Shown here: one piece after another, positions 1 to 11,803 of the stretch
Layout: each line of letters starts with the position of its first letter
How positions within the stretch are numbered: the stretch's first letter is position 1
From: Acidimicrobiia bacterium
Lineage (GTDB): Bacteria; Actinomycetota; Acidimicrobiia; IMCC26256; JAENVU01
NCBI GenBank assembly: GCA_025361725.1
Contig: JANYJV010000012.1
Location: forward strand, 1-64,000
Direction of reading: 5' to 3'
DNA: 64,000 bases
Notes under the pieces: model-generated
Database searches by the model: none
What the model was told of the DNA's origin: nothing
What the model saw: the letters and a program-made list of their open reading frames with translations, nothing else
Position numbers and translations under genes: made by a program

Positions 1-188
1 GACCACGTCGTCACCTGCTTCCGTCACGCCGAGTGGTCGTCCGCTCGGCCATAGCGGGCGCGTGCTGCGTCGGGACGCTCCCGAGCTGTCGCCTCCGCAA
101 GCTACGGCTCTCGGCGGCACGAACCGACGAGTGAAACGCAAGTCAGGGCTTGCGCTTCTCGTACGAGCCCGGCCGTCTGGTCAGTGAG

Positions 189-2423
189 TTACAACCCGGG
201 CGGGGCGACGGCCGTGACCGGAGCGGGCAGGGAAGGTTCGGCCTCGAGGGCTTCGAGGATGACCTCGGCGATATCCGAGACCACGACGTCTTCGACGCCT
301 TCGCCCTTCACGCCGTCGTCCATCATCACGTAACAGAACGGGCAGGCCACGGCGATGCGCTCGGCGCCGGTGGCCAACGCCTCCTGTGCACGTTCGACGT
401 TGACCTTCTTGCCGATGGTCTCTTCCATCCACATGCGCGCGCCACCGGCGCCGCAACACATGCCGCGGGTTCCGTTGCGCGGCATCTCGACGATGTCGAT
501 GCCGGCGAGTGAACCGATCACCTTGCGGGGCGCGAGGTAGACGTCGTTGTGGCGGCCGAGGTAGCAGGAATCGTGGTAGGTGACGCGTTCGTTCAGCGAC
601 GCGCCGACCATCGAGAGGCGGCCGTCCGAGATCAGTTGCATCAGGAACTCGGAGTGGTGGATGACCTCGTAGTGACCGTCGAGTTGGGGGTACTCGTTCT
701 TCAACGTGTTGAAGCAGTGCGGGCACTGCGTGATGATCTTCTTCACGCCGAGGCCGTCGAGCGTTTCGATGTTCTGCATCGCGAGCATCTGGAAGATGTA
801 TTCGTTGCCCGAACGCCGCGCGCTGTCGCCGGTACACATCTCGCTCGGTCCGAGGATTGCGAAGTCGATGCCGGAACGCTGGAGCAGCTTGGCCATGGCG
901 CGGCTGGTCTTCTTGTTGCGGTCGTCGAAGGATCCCGCGCAGCCGACCCAGTAGAGGTACTCGTGGTCGAAGTCGCCGCTGCCGGGCTCCACGATGGTGA
1001 CACCTTCGAGCGACGCCGCCCAGTCGCCGCGCTCGCCTTGGTTCATGCCGTAGACGTTGCCGGTGTTCTCCATCGATCGGTACACGTTGCCGAGCGTCGC
1101 GGGGAAGTTGCTCTCCATGAGGGAGAGGTACCGGCGCATGTCGAGGATCTTGTCGAGGATCTCGATGTTGACTGGACAGATCTCGTCGCACGCCTTACAG
1201 GAGGTGCAGGACCACAACTCTTCGGCGGTGATGCGCTCGAAGAGGTTGTTCGTGCTGACCGTGATTTCCTTGTCGATGCCGACGGGAGTGGAGACCGGCG
1301 GCGCGCCCGTGAGCGCCATGACTTCGCCGACCTTGTTCACGATTTCACGCGGGTCGAGCGGCTTGCCGGTCGCGTGCGCCGGACAGACCGACGTGCACCG
1401 GCCGCAGATGGTGCACGCGTCCGTGTCGAAGAGCTGCTTCCACGTGAAGTCCTCGATGGTCGACGCCCCGAACGTCTCGAGTTCGGTTTCCATCAGGTTC
1501 GGCATGGGCTTCATCGCACCCTTGGGCCGGTCGCGGTCCTTCAGGTACATGTTCATCGGGCTCGTGATCATGTGGCGCAGCATCGTGGTCGGGAGGATCA
1601 CGAGGAACCCGAGGAACGCGATCACGTGCGTGGTCCACGCCCAACGATGGAGGTCCAGCAGCGTGCCGGTCGACCAACCGTCCACCATCGACGACAGCGT
1701 CCACCCGACGAAGGACCAGCGCTCGAAGTTCGCGCCCGCGCCGAGCTCGTTGCGCAGGGCGGCGATGCGGAAGCCCTCGACCACGAACCCCGACACACCG
1801 ATCAGTAGGAACGTACAGAGGATGACGAGGTGCTCGGGCTTGGTCTTGATCCGGATGCGGTACGGCCGTTGCGCGTACCGACGCACGAACGCCCAGAGGA
1901 TGCCGCCGATGAAGACGAGACCGAAGAGGTCAGCCACGAACGCGTACGCCTCGTAGGTGCGGCCGTGCAGGAACTTCAGCGAATCCGGCATCTGGTGGTC
2001 CACCTCGAGCAGCACCGTCGCGATGAAGAGCACGAGGAAGCCGAAGTAGATCATCGAGTGCATGACGCCGGCGGCCGGGTCACGCAACAGCGTGCGCATC
2101 CACACGCCCCGCCGGAAGTCCCGCACACGACGGTGCACGTTGGTCTTGTTGGTACGCCGGTTGTCCGGCTTGCCGCGTTCGTAGTTGCGAACGCGGAGCG
2201 ACGTGAGCCACGCGGTCAGGAACAATCCGGTGGCGACTGCGAGGTAGAAGGCGGCCTCGAGCGGCGCGGGGACGTTGATGAACACCTCGCGCGCGATCGC
2301 GGAATTGTCTTTCCATCCGGTGATCTCGGGTGCGATCCCCGACGCGAGCGTGCCGAGCGACGCGGCCACGCCGATGCCGAGAACGAGCTGATGAGGCTTG
2401 GGCAGAACGCGACGGAAATTCAC
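189..2423 (-). CDS. Membrane-anchored (Fe-S)-binding oxidoreductase, EtfD/Rv0338c-like (NarI-like membrane domain, two 4Fe-4S motifs, two CCG domains)
   Basis: N-terminal hydrophobic segments; CTICGRCTSVCP and CTSCKACDEICP; HDSCYLGRHN...MCCGAGG CCG-type motifs. Confidence 0.85.
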   Translation of the reverse strand: MNFRRVLPKPHQLVLGIGVAASLGTLASGIAPEITGWKDNSAIAREVFINVPAPLEAAFYLAVATGLFLTAWLTSLRVRNYERGKPDNRRTNKTNVHRRVRDFRRGVWMRTLLRDPAAGVMHSMIYFGFLVLFIATVLLEVDHQMPDSLKFLHGRTYEAYAFVADLFGLVFIGGILWAFVRRYAQRPYRIRIKTKPEHLVILCTFLLIGVSGFVVEGFRIAALRNELGAGANFERWSFVGWTLSSMVDGWSTGTLLDLHRWAWTTHVIAFLGFLVILPTTMLRHMITSPMNMYLKDRDRPKGAMKPMPNLMETELETFGASTIEDFTWKQLFDTDACTICGRCTSVCPAHATGKPLDPREIVNKVGEVMALTGAPPVSTPVGIDKEITVSTNNLFERITAEELWSCTSCKACDEICPVNIEILDKILDMRRYLSLMESNFPATLGNVYRSMENTGNVYGMNQGERGDWAASLEGVTIVEPGSGDFDHEYLYWVGCAGSFDDRNKKTSRAMAKLLQRSGIDFAILGPSEMCTGDSARRSGNEYIFQMLAMQNIETLDGLGVKKIITQCPHCFNTLKNEYPQLDGHYEVIHHSEFLMQLISDGRLSMVGASLNERVTYHDSCYLGRHNDVYLAPRKVIGSLAGIDIVEMPRNGTRGMCCGAGGARMWMEETIGKKVNVERAQEALATGAERIAVACPFCYVMMDDGVKGEGVEDVVVSDIAEVILEALEAEPSLPAPVTAVAPPGL

Positions 2424-2473
2424 GGCGGCAAACTACCGCTTACTGCGCAGACCCAGGTGGTCCGGGGCGGGAG

Positions 2474-2899
2474 TTACTGAACTGAGTGGTTGTCGGCATC
2501 GCGGAGGCGCCGAGCCATGCCGGTGAGAAGTTTGCGGGCGACACCCGGAACTTCGTCGATGACGCCGCCGAACTCGCGCTGACCGAGGACCACAAGCTCC
2601 ATGTCCGTCTCGGCGGTCACGGTGGCGTTGCGAGGAGCTTTGTCGAGGAGAGCGAGCTCGCCGAACGCGGCACCCGGACCGAGGGTCGCCACCTTGCGGC
2701 CGCGTCGGGAAACCTTGGCGGTGCCCTCGAGGATGACGAAGAACTCCGAGCCGCTCGAGCCCTCGCTGACCAGCACTCGGCCCGCGGCGACTTTCACGTC
2801 CTCGGCTCGACGGGCGACCAGCCCGAGTTCCTTCCGAGAGAGGGCGGAGAACAGGGGCACCTCGGAGAGGTGGCCGATGAAGACGTCGTTGCGAGCCAT
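2474..2899 (-). CDS. Stand-alone cyclic nucleotide-binding domain protein
   Basis: CNB motif [18 protein letters not shown]; 141 aa, no HTH. Confidence 0.8.
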   Translation of the reverse strand: MARNDVFIGHLSEVPLFSALSRKELGLVARRAEDVKVAAGRVLVSEGSSGSEFFVILEGTAKVSRRGRKVATLGPGAAFGELALLDKAPRNATVTAETDMELVVLGQREFGGVIDEVPGVARKLLTGMARRLRDADNHSVQ

Positions 2900-3097
2900 T
2901 GCCGGAATCTAGGCGCGACACCACGGCGAGCGACAGTGCGATCCACCTCGATGGTTCGGCCCGAATGCGAGGGGGAATATCGAGGCGCACTAGAAAGTTG
3001 TCAACGATCCACTCAAGGTTCCTATCACCGTCCGGTGCAGGTACCAGATTCCGCCGGTTTCGACCGGGTCATCCCCCCAAGCTCTACGGAGGCATCA

Positions 3098-4959
<1,862 letters not shown>

Positions 4960-4963
<4 letters not shown>

Positions 4964-5493
4964 GTGATGTCTCGGACCCGGGTGACGACGCGGTTGACCG
5001 GGTCGAGGACATGGAGGTTCTCGACCCGGAGACCGCGGCTGCCCAGATCGTCGAAGGCGATCTGGTGGCGCTGTTGGGTGAGCGCGACGAGATGCGTTCG
5101 CTCGCGCAGCAGATCCAGGCCGACTTCGAGAACTATCGCAAGCAGGCGATGCGGCGCGAGGCGGCCATCGTGGAACGCGCGAGCGAGGCCCTCGTCGAGA
5201 AGTTGCTGCCCGTCCTGGACAGTTTCGAATCGGCCGTTACCCAGATGCCCGAAACCACCGATCCCGGCGTGCGCAAGGGCGTGGAGTTGGTGTTCGCGCA
5301 GCTCGTATCGGCACTCGAGGGCGCAGGTTTGGAACGGATCGAAGCCGACGGTCAACCGTTCGATCCGAACGAGCACGAAGCCGTGATGCACGAAGACGGT
5401 GATGGTGAACCGGTGGTCTCCGCGACGATGCGGACGGGCTACCGGCTCAAGGGTCGCGTGGTGCGGCCGTCCATGGTGAAGGTGACGAAGTAA
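4960..5493 (+). CDS. grpE: Nucleotide exchange factor GrpE
   Basis: [14 protein letters not shown]; overlaps dnaK stop by 4 nt; operon context. Confidence 0.95.
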
Positions 5494-5498
5494 CGACG

Positions 5499-6662
5499 AT
5501 GGCTCCGCAGCGCGAGTGGTTCGACACTGACTACTACTCAGTCCTCGGCGTGTCGCACGACGCGACCGACAAGGACATCACGCGCGCGTACCGAAAACTC
5601 GCGAAGCAGCACCACCCCGATGCGAATCCGGGGAACAAGGACGCGGAAGACAAGTTCAAGGACGTCTCCGCGGCGAACGACGTGCTGAGTGACGCCAAGA
5701 AGCGCACCGAGTACGACGAAGTGCGTCGCATGGTCGCGTCCGGCGCATACCCGGGGGGTGCCGGCGGCCCCGGGGGCTTCGGCGGCTCGGGCGGCAGCGG
5801 TGGATTTCAGTTCGATGAGGGTGTCGACCTCGGCGACCTTCTCGGTGGGTTGTTCGGCGGGCGCGGCGGTCGGGGCCAGCAGAGTCGGGGTCGTCGGAAC
5901 TCACGAGGCGCACCGCAGCGTGGTTCGGATCTCGAATCCGAGTTGACCATCGACTTCCGTGAGGCGATCGAAGGCATCACCACGTCCGTCGCCTTCACCG
6001 CGGAGGCAGCGTGTTCGGAGTGCAAGGGCTCGGGCGCACGGCTCGGTACCCAGCCCCAGACCTGTCCACAGTGCAACGGGCGCGGCGAGGTCGCCGTCGA
6101 TCAGGGTCCGTTCTCCTTCAACCAGGTCTGTCCGAACTGCAACGGTCGTGGCGCGCTGATCACCGACCCGTGCCCGCGCTGCCACGGCGGGGGCACGGAG
6201 GTCAGGCGCCGAGACGTCAAAGTGAAGTTGCCCGTCGGCGTCAAAGACGGACAGCGCATCAAGGTCAGTCAACGCGGCGCGGCGGGACGCAACGGCGGTC
6301 CGGCGGGCGACCTGTACGTGGTGGTGCACGTGCGACCGGACCCGACCTTCGGTCGGCGCGGTACGCGTGACTTGAACGTTCACGTCCCGATCACGTTTGC
6401 GGAGGCCGCGCTCGGCGCCAACATCAGTGTTCCGACGTTGGAGGATCCGGTCACGCTGAAGGTGAGGGCCGGGACCCAGCCGGGGACCACACAGAAAGTG
6501 AAAGGCCGCGGCATCGCCGGCAGCAATGGTCACCCTGGCGATCTGTACGTCACCTTCGATCTCGCAGTTCCGCACAAGCTCGATCGCGTCCAGCGGGAGG
6601 CGGTGGAAGCGGTGGCGGCCGCGTTCCCCGATGATCCGCGAGCTGGGATGGGAGTGACGTGA
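5499..6662 (+). CDS. dnaJ: Chaperone DnaJ
   Basis: J domain with HPD ([10 protein letters not shown]), G/F region, four CxxCxGxG zinc motifs. Confidence 0.97.
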   Translation: MAPQREWFDTDYYSVLGVSHDATDKDITRAYRKLAKQHHPDANPGNKDAEDKFKDVSAANDVLSDAKKRTEYDEVRRMVASGAYPGGAGGPGGFGGSGGSGGFQFDEGVDLGDLLGGLFGGRGGRGQQSRGRRNSRGAPQRGSDLESELTIDFREAIEGITTSVAFTAEAACSECKGSGARLGTQPQTCPQCNGRGEVAVDQGPFSFNQVCPNCNGRGALITDPCPRCHGGGTEVRRRDVKVKLPVGVKDGQRIKVSQRGAAGRNGGPAGDLYVVVHVRPDPTFGRRGTRDLNVHVPITFAEAALGANISVPTLEDPVTLKVRAGTQPGTTQKVKGRGIAGSNGHPGDLYVTFDLAVPHKLDRVQREAVEAVAAAFPDDPRAGMGVT

Positions 6663-7021
6663 TGGCCCACGACGAACGCGCCCTGTACATCATCTCTGTC
6701 GCCGCCGATCTCGCCGGTGTTCACCCCCAGACCTTGCGGATCTACGAACGCAAAGGCCTCATCGAGCCGGTCCGTACCCAAGGGCGCAGCCGGCGGTACT
6801 CCGAACGAGATGTGGCCCTGCTCCGCCGGATTCAAGAACTGACGAACGAAGGTGTCGGGCTGGCGGGGGTCCGACGCATTCTCGCGTTGGAAGCGCGAGT
6901 GGAACTTCTTGAGACCGAGTTACGTCGGGTGCAGATCGAGGCGCGCGACGCCATCGAGCGCGTGCAGCGCGAAGGTCGCCATGATCTCGTCCCGGTCGAT
7001 CCCCGTCGCCGACCGCGGTAG
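6659..7021 (+). CDS. hspR: MerR-family heat shock repressor HspR
   Basis: [31 protein letters not shown]; follows dnaJ with 4-nt overlap. Confidence 0.93.
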   Translation: MMAHDERALYIISVAADLAGVHPQTLRIYERKGLIEPVRTQGRSRRYSERDVALLRRIQELTNEGVGLAGVRRILALEARVELLETELRRVQIEARDAIERVQREGRHDLVPVDPRRRPR

Positions 7022-7068
7022 CGGCGGCGCATCCGACCAGAAGTACAGCCGGCCAGAACCGCAGCCGG

Positions 7069-8874
7069 TCAGAACTTCGGCGGGCTCTCGGAGCTGAGCC
7101 ACTCCTGCGCGGCGCGAGTTCCGGCTTCGTAGCCGGCGTCGACGAGTCGATCGAACGACCCGAAGTCCAACATTGCGACGCCACTGACGTCGGGTCGGAT
7201 GTAGAGGTCGCCCTTGTCCTCGTCTCGGCCACCCAACTCGGTGATCCGCATCAGGACCTTGATCGCGCCAACCATGTCGTCGGTCGCGGCGCGTGGGTTC
7301 ACCCGATCGATCAACCACCGCCAGCCGGAGACGACGCCGGATTCCGGAAGCCCGCCGGCGCGCACGTCACGTTGACTGCCAACGTCGATGGCGACGACCT
7401 TGATGCCGTCGTGCTGCGCGCGCATGATGCCGACCGGCATGTTGTCGAGCACGCCGCCGTCGACGAGCACGTCACCGTCGGCGTTGCGCATCGGCGGAAA
7501 CACGCCCGGGATCGAGAACGAGGCTCGCAACGCGAACCATCCGGGGCCGCCGGCGTGGATCTCGGGTTCGCCCTTGGTGATGTTGGTGGACACCGCGAAG
7601 GCGCGCCGCCAGGTGTCCTCGAAGTCGAGGCCGTCGGCGGCTCGACGCATCTGTTCGGTCACCCGGGCTCCGGAAGCGATCGACACGATGGGGAACGTCA
7701 CGTCGACCGGCGATTTGCCGTCGACGACGGCTTCGCGCAGGAGCTGGGCCACCGCAGCCGGGGTCATGTCTCGCGCGGCGCCACCGGCGACGATGGATCC
7801 GATGCTGGTGCCACCGACCGCGTCGATGGGAATCCCGGCATCGAGCAGCGCGGCGTAGACGCCGACTTCGGAGATGCCGCGTGCACCTCCCCCGCTGAAG
7901 ACCACCCCCACGCCGCGGTTGAGGATGAGGCGCGCGACGCGGTCAACGTCGCCGACGTTGTCGTCGCGCACGTGGTGGTGTCGGTCCACCGTTCTTGGTC
8001 CGAGCCAGCGGGTCGTTCGGCGCGCGTCACGCGTCGGCGCCGGATGAACGAGGACGAGTTCGGTGCGGCGGTCCGTACGGTGATGTCCGTGGACGAGTCC
8101 TTCGACGAGCCGCAACGCTGGGCCCGTCGTGGCATCGCCGACGACGACGACGAGGTCGGCTTGACGCAGACACGCTTCGGTCCACGGTGTCGGCTCGGGT
8201 TCCGCGAGGTACACGACGAGCGCGTGGTCACCTTCGAGGTCGTTGCTCCACGAAGCCATACGACCGCGATCGAGGTCATCGCCGGCGACGCGCCGGGCGT
8301 CCTCGACACTGACCTGGTGAGCGTCCCCGGCGAGGCGCGCACAACTGCGCGTCAGCTGGTCGACGAAGTGCATCACGACGGGCGTGCAGTCGAGCGGCAG
8401 AATCGCGACAGACACCGCCGGAGTGCTGACGCGCCCGACCCGCTGGCGCGCGAGCAGTCGGTCGACGGTGGCGGTACTCACCGCGCGGTAGGCGTTGGGG
8501 TGGGCGGCGGTCAGCGCGCCGAACGCCGTCGCGCTGAGACGAAGCAGATGTGTGTCTCGGAGTGCGACGACGTCAGCCGTGCGGGGGCGGTCCACGATGA
8601 GGGCCATCTCACCCACGACGTCACCCCGACCGATTTCGGCCAGGACATGCTCCTCACCGTCGGCTCGGGCGATCACTCGCAGCCGACCCGCAGCCACGAG
8701 GTACAGACAATCGGCCGGGTCGCCTTCCCGCATGACGGTGTCGCCGGCGGGAATGAACACCGGTTCCAGGGATTCACACACGAGGGTTCGTGCGTCCGCC
8801 GGCAGCGCGCCCAGCACGCGGTTCTGACGGACCAGCGCTTCGAACTCGGTGCGGTTCGTATCGGTGGCAGTCAC
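7069..8874 (-). CDS. CNB-domain patatin-like phospholipase (NTE-like)
   Basis: CNB motif (GDVVGEMALIVDRPRTADVVAL), GGGARGISEVG, GGTSIGS nucleophile elbow, VDGGVLDNMP; GTG start at 8874 preferred over upstream ORF start. Confidence 0.88.
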   Translation of the reverse strand: MTATDTNRTEFEALVRQNRVLGALPADARTLVCESLEPVFIPAGDTVMREGDPADCLYLVAAGRLRVIARADGEEHVLAEIGRGDVVGEMALIVDRPRTADVVALRDTHLLRLSATAFGALTAAHPNAYRAVSTATVDRLLARQRVGRVSTPAVSVAILPLDCTPVVMHFVDQLTRSCARLAGDAHQVSVEDARRVAGDDLDRGRMASWSNDLEGDHALVVYLAEPEPTPWTEACLRQADLVVVVGDATTGPALRLVEGLVHGHHRTDRRTELVLVHPAPTRDARRTTRWLGPRTVDRHHHVRDDNVGDVDRVARLILNRGVGVVFSGGGARGISEVGVYAALLDAGIPIDAVGGTSIGSIVAGGAARDMTPAAVAQLLREAVVDGKSPVDVTFPIVSIASGARVTEQMRRAADGLDFEDTWRRAFAVSTNITKGEPEIHAGGPGWFALRASFSIPGVFPPMRNADGDVLVDGGVLDNMPVGIMRAQHDGIKVVAIDVGSQRDVRAGGLPESGVVSGWRWLIDRVNPRAATDDMVGAIKVLMRITELGGRDEDKGDLYIRPDVSGVAMLDFGSFDRLVDAGYEAGTRAAQEWLSSESPPKF

Positions 8875-8878
8875 AGCA

Positions 8879-9310
8879 CTACTCGCTTGCTTCCGCAGCC
8901 TGGGCGGCGCGAAGTGCGCCGGCGAGGCCGACCAGGAGTTGTTCGGCGAGGTCCGGAACCTCTCGCAGCAGGGTCCGGAACATGCGGATACCGAGGACGG
9001 CGACCTTGACATCGCTCGTCGCAGTGACGGTCGCGCTGCGCGGCGCGCCGTCGAGAATCGCAAGTTCGCCGAAGTAGCTGCCCGGACCGACCGCGTTGAC
9101 CTCGACGCCGTCGCGGCACACGCTCGCGGTGCCGTCGATGATCACGAACAGAGCGTCACCCGGTTCGCCCTCGACGACGAGGTCCGTTCCGGCGGGCAGT
9201 GACGCGGTCTGCGCGTGGCGCGCCACCGCTCGCCGCTCACGCGCGGTGCATCGGGAGAACAGGCCGACCGTCTCCAAGACGTCGGCCAGATCCTTCTTGC
9301 TGCCCATCAC
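8879..9310 (-). CDS. Stand-alone cyclic nucleotide-binding domain protein
   Basis: FGELAILDGAPRSATVTA; immediately upstream of the patatin gene. Confidence 0.8.
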   Translation of the reverse strand: MMGSKKDLADVLETVGLFSRCTARERRAVARHAQTASLPAGTDLVVEGEPGDALFVIIDGTASVCRDGVEVNAVGPGSYFGELAILDGAPRSATVTATSDVKVAVLGIRMFRTLLREVPDLAEQLLVGLAGALRAAQAAEASE

Positions 9311-9402
9311 TCCTCCAGCCCCTCGTGCGCCCCAGCGTTCCGGGGGCCTACCCTACCGGCGTCACGGCGCAGCATGTCCGGGGCGTCACTCTGGGAGGGC
9401 AA

Positions 9403-11661
9403 GTGCGCAAGCTCGCAATCCTGATCGTTCGTCGCCGCCGGTGGGTGGTGGTGATCGCACTCATCGCGTTGCCGTTGGCCGCGATCCTCGGCGGCGGCGT
9501 CCATGATCGCTTGACCGGTGGCGGCTTTGAAGACCCGGCGGCCGAGTCCGCCCGGGCGCGGGCCGAGATCAAGGCCGCGTTCCCCCAGGCCTCTCTGTCG
9601 GACTTCGTGCTGGTGGTCACCGCAAAGTCCGGCACTGTCGACGACGCCGCGGTCACCCAAGCCGCCACCGCCCTGACCAAGAAGTTGCGCAGCCAACGCG
9701 GGGTGGTCGCCGCGAACTCATACTGGACCTACGGCAAGGTCGCGCAGTTGAGGAGCACCAACGGACGACAAGCGCTCGTGGTTGCCGCGCTGTCCGGGGT
9801 CGAAGACACGAAGTTCGCGCGCGCCGGTGAACTCGCGGACGAGTTCACCGTGAATACACCGCTGCTCTCCACCCTGCCAACCGGTGAGGCGGTGTTGACG
9901 CACCAGATCTCGGTCCAGGCGGAGAAGGACCTTCAGAAGTCCGAGCTCATCACCGCGCCGTTGACCGCGATCGCGCTGGTGATCGTGTTCGGCAGCATCG
10001 TCGCTGCCCTGCTCCCGCTGGCGGTGGGCGCGATTGCAGTGATCGGAACGTTCCTCGTCCTCACGATCCTGACCCTCTTCACCGACGTCTCGGTCTTCGC
10101 GCTGAACCTGACGACGGCGCTCGGACTCGGTCTCGCAATCGACTACAGCCTGTTCATGGTCTCGCGCTACCGAGAAGAGATGGCGCGTGGCGTGTCGAGC
10201 AACGTCGCGGTCGGCCGGTCGATGCAGACTGCCGGGCGCACGGTCGCCTTCAGCGCCGGCACCGTCATGATCTCGCTCGCGGCCCTCGCAGTGTTCGACG
10301 TGCCCTACCTCCGGTCGTTCGCCTTTGCCGGGGTGGCGGTCGTGGCGCTTGCCGCGATCGCCGCCGTGGTGGTCCTCCCGGCGGTGCTCGCGATGCTCGG
10401 GCCGCGGGTGGAAAAAGGCCGCATCTTCAAGCCGAAGCCGGAGTCCGAGACGGGCGGGTTCTGGGGCGGCCAGGCCCGGCGAGTGATGAAGCACCCGGTG
10501 CCGTACGCGCTCGGCGTGAGCGCGCTGCTTGCACTGCTCGCAGTTCCGTTCTTCCACGTGAACCTCGGTCTGACCGACGACCGCGTGGTGCCGGACAGCG
10601 TCAGCGGCCGCCGTGCCGTCGATCAGATCCGGGCGAACTTCACCACCCGCGAGTCGAGTGCGATCGCCGTTTCGCTTCCGAAGACTGATCCGGTCAGGGA
10701 CGAAGCGGCCCTCAAGGCGTTGGCCCTGCGGTTCGCAACGTTGCCGGGGGTTGCGCACGTGGACTCGGCGATCGGCTTCTTCCTTCCCGCGCTCGACGGC
10801 CCGAAGAAGGGGACGGTGACCTTCGCTCCGATCTCGCTTGCCCCCACGCAGAAGCCGCGGTTCACCAACGCGGCAGGGACCAGTGGGACGTACTTGACGG
10901 TGACCCCGGCGATCGAGCCCATGTCGGCGAAGGGCGATCAGCTCGTCCGGTCGATTCGGGCAACGACGTCGCCACTCGAGTTCAACGTCGCGGGTCTCGG
11001 CGCGCGGCTCATCGACACGAAGGACTCGGTGCTGGGCCGCCTGCCGCTCGCGATCGGGCTCGTCGCGCTCGCCACCTTCATCCTGCTGTTCCTGATGACC
11101 GGGAGCTTGTTGGTACCCCTGAAGGCGCTCGGGCTCAACGTGCTGTCGTTGACGGCCACGTTCGGAGCGATGGTGTACATCTTCCAGGACGGCCACTTCA
11201 AGGACGTCCTCAACGTCACACCCACCGGCTCCGTCGACGTCTTCACTCCGATTCTGATGTTCTGCATCTCGTTCGGCTTGTCGATGGATTACGAGGTCTT
11301 CCTGCTGTCGCGCATCAAGGAGGAGTACGACCTCGATCGCAACAACGAACACGCCGTCGCCATCGGGTTGCAGAAGACTGGCAAGATCGTCACGGCCGCC
11401 GCGCTGCTCCTCACGATCGTCTTCGTCGGCATCGCCACGTCGGAGGTCGCGATTGTGAAGTTGTTCGGCATCGGGCTGACCCTGGCGATCCTCGTGGACG
11501 CGTTCTTGATCCGGGCGACGTTGGTCCCGGCCTTTATGCGCCTGGCCGGCCGATCCAACTGGTGGGCCCCGCGTTGGCTGCGCCGCTGGCACCTCCGCTA
11601 CGGGATTTGGGAGAACGAACCCATCGCACTGCTCGACCGCGAGTTCGAATCCGTCACCTAG
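9403..11661 (+). CDS. MMPL/RND family transporter
   Basis: Repeated MMPL domains: GLGLAIDYSLFMVSRYREE and GLSMDYEVFLLSRIKEE; multiple TM segments; GTG start at 9403. Confidence 0.92.
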   Translation: MRKLAILIVRRRRWVVVIALIALPLAAILGGGVHDRLTGGGFEDPAAESARARAEIKAAFPQASLSDFVLVVTAKSGTVDDAAVTQAATALTKKLRSQRGVVAANSYWTYGKVAQLRSTNGRQALVVAALSGVEDTKFARAGELADEFTVNTPLLSTLPTGEAVLTHQISVQAEKDLQKSELITAPLTAIALVIVFGSIVAALLPLAVGAIAVIGTFLVLTILTLFTDVSVFALNLTTALGLGLAIDYSLFMVSRYREEMARGVSSNVAVGRSMQTAGRTVAFSAGTVMISLAALAVFDVPYLRSFAFAGVAVVALAAIAAVVVLPAVLAMLGPRVEKGRIFKPKPESETGGFWGGQARRVMKHPVPYALGVSALLALLAVPFFHVNLGLTDDRVVPDSVSGRRAVDQIRANFTTRESSAIAVSLPKTDPVRDEAALKALALRFATLPGVAHVDSAIGFFLPALDGPKKGTVTFAPISLAPTQKPRFTNAAGTSGTYLTVTPAIEPMSAKGDQLVRSIRATTSPLEFNVAGLGARLIDTKDSVLGRLPLAIGLVALATFILLFLMTGSLLVPLKALGLNVLSLTATFGAMVYIFQDGHFKDVLNVTPTGSVDVFTPILMFCISFGLSMDYEVFLLSRIKEEYDLDRNNEHAVAIGLQKTGKIVTAAALLLTIVFVGIATSEVAIVKLFGIGLTLAILVDAFLIRATLVPAFMRLAGRSNWWAPRWLRRWHLRYGIWENEPIALLDREFESVT

Positions 11662-11676
11662 TTCGTCCCAAAGACG

Positions 11677-11728
11677 CGACTTTTTGGCTGTGGGGTCGCG
11701 CTTTTGGCCGGCTGCAGCCAAAAAGTCG
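11677..11728. terminator. 14-bp perfect inverted repeat between the MMPL gene and clpB (candidate terminator)
   Basis: CGACTTTTTGGCTG (11677-11690) and CAGCCAAAAAGTCG (11715-11728), 24-nt loop. Confidence 0.6.
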
Positions 11729-11803
11729 TGGCGGGAATGGAGGAGTTGATGGTGGCGTTGTCAAGTTCGACTCATTCCGGCCGCGCGCGCACGAGGACTT
11801 TTC

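Noticed and set aside
1-188. Possible gene fragment at window start
   Set aside because: No ORF with recognisable protein features; treated as unassigned intergenic or edge sequence.
2486-3097. N-terminal extension of DnaK (204 codons)
   Set aside because: Antisense of the CNB gene; conserved [14 protein letters not shown] start at 3098.
7036-7075. Short near-direct repeat CAGCCGGCCAGAACCG / CAGCCGGTCAGAACTT
   Set aside because: Only two short copies at the end of a coding region; insufficient to claim a functional element.
9718-11721. 667-aa antisense ORF opposite the MMPL gene
   Set aside because: Low-complexity Arg/Asp/His-rich translation typical of antisense frames at high GC; the sense strand has clear MMPL motifs.
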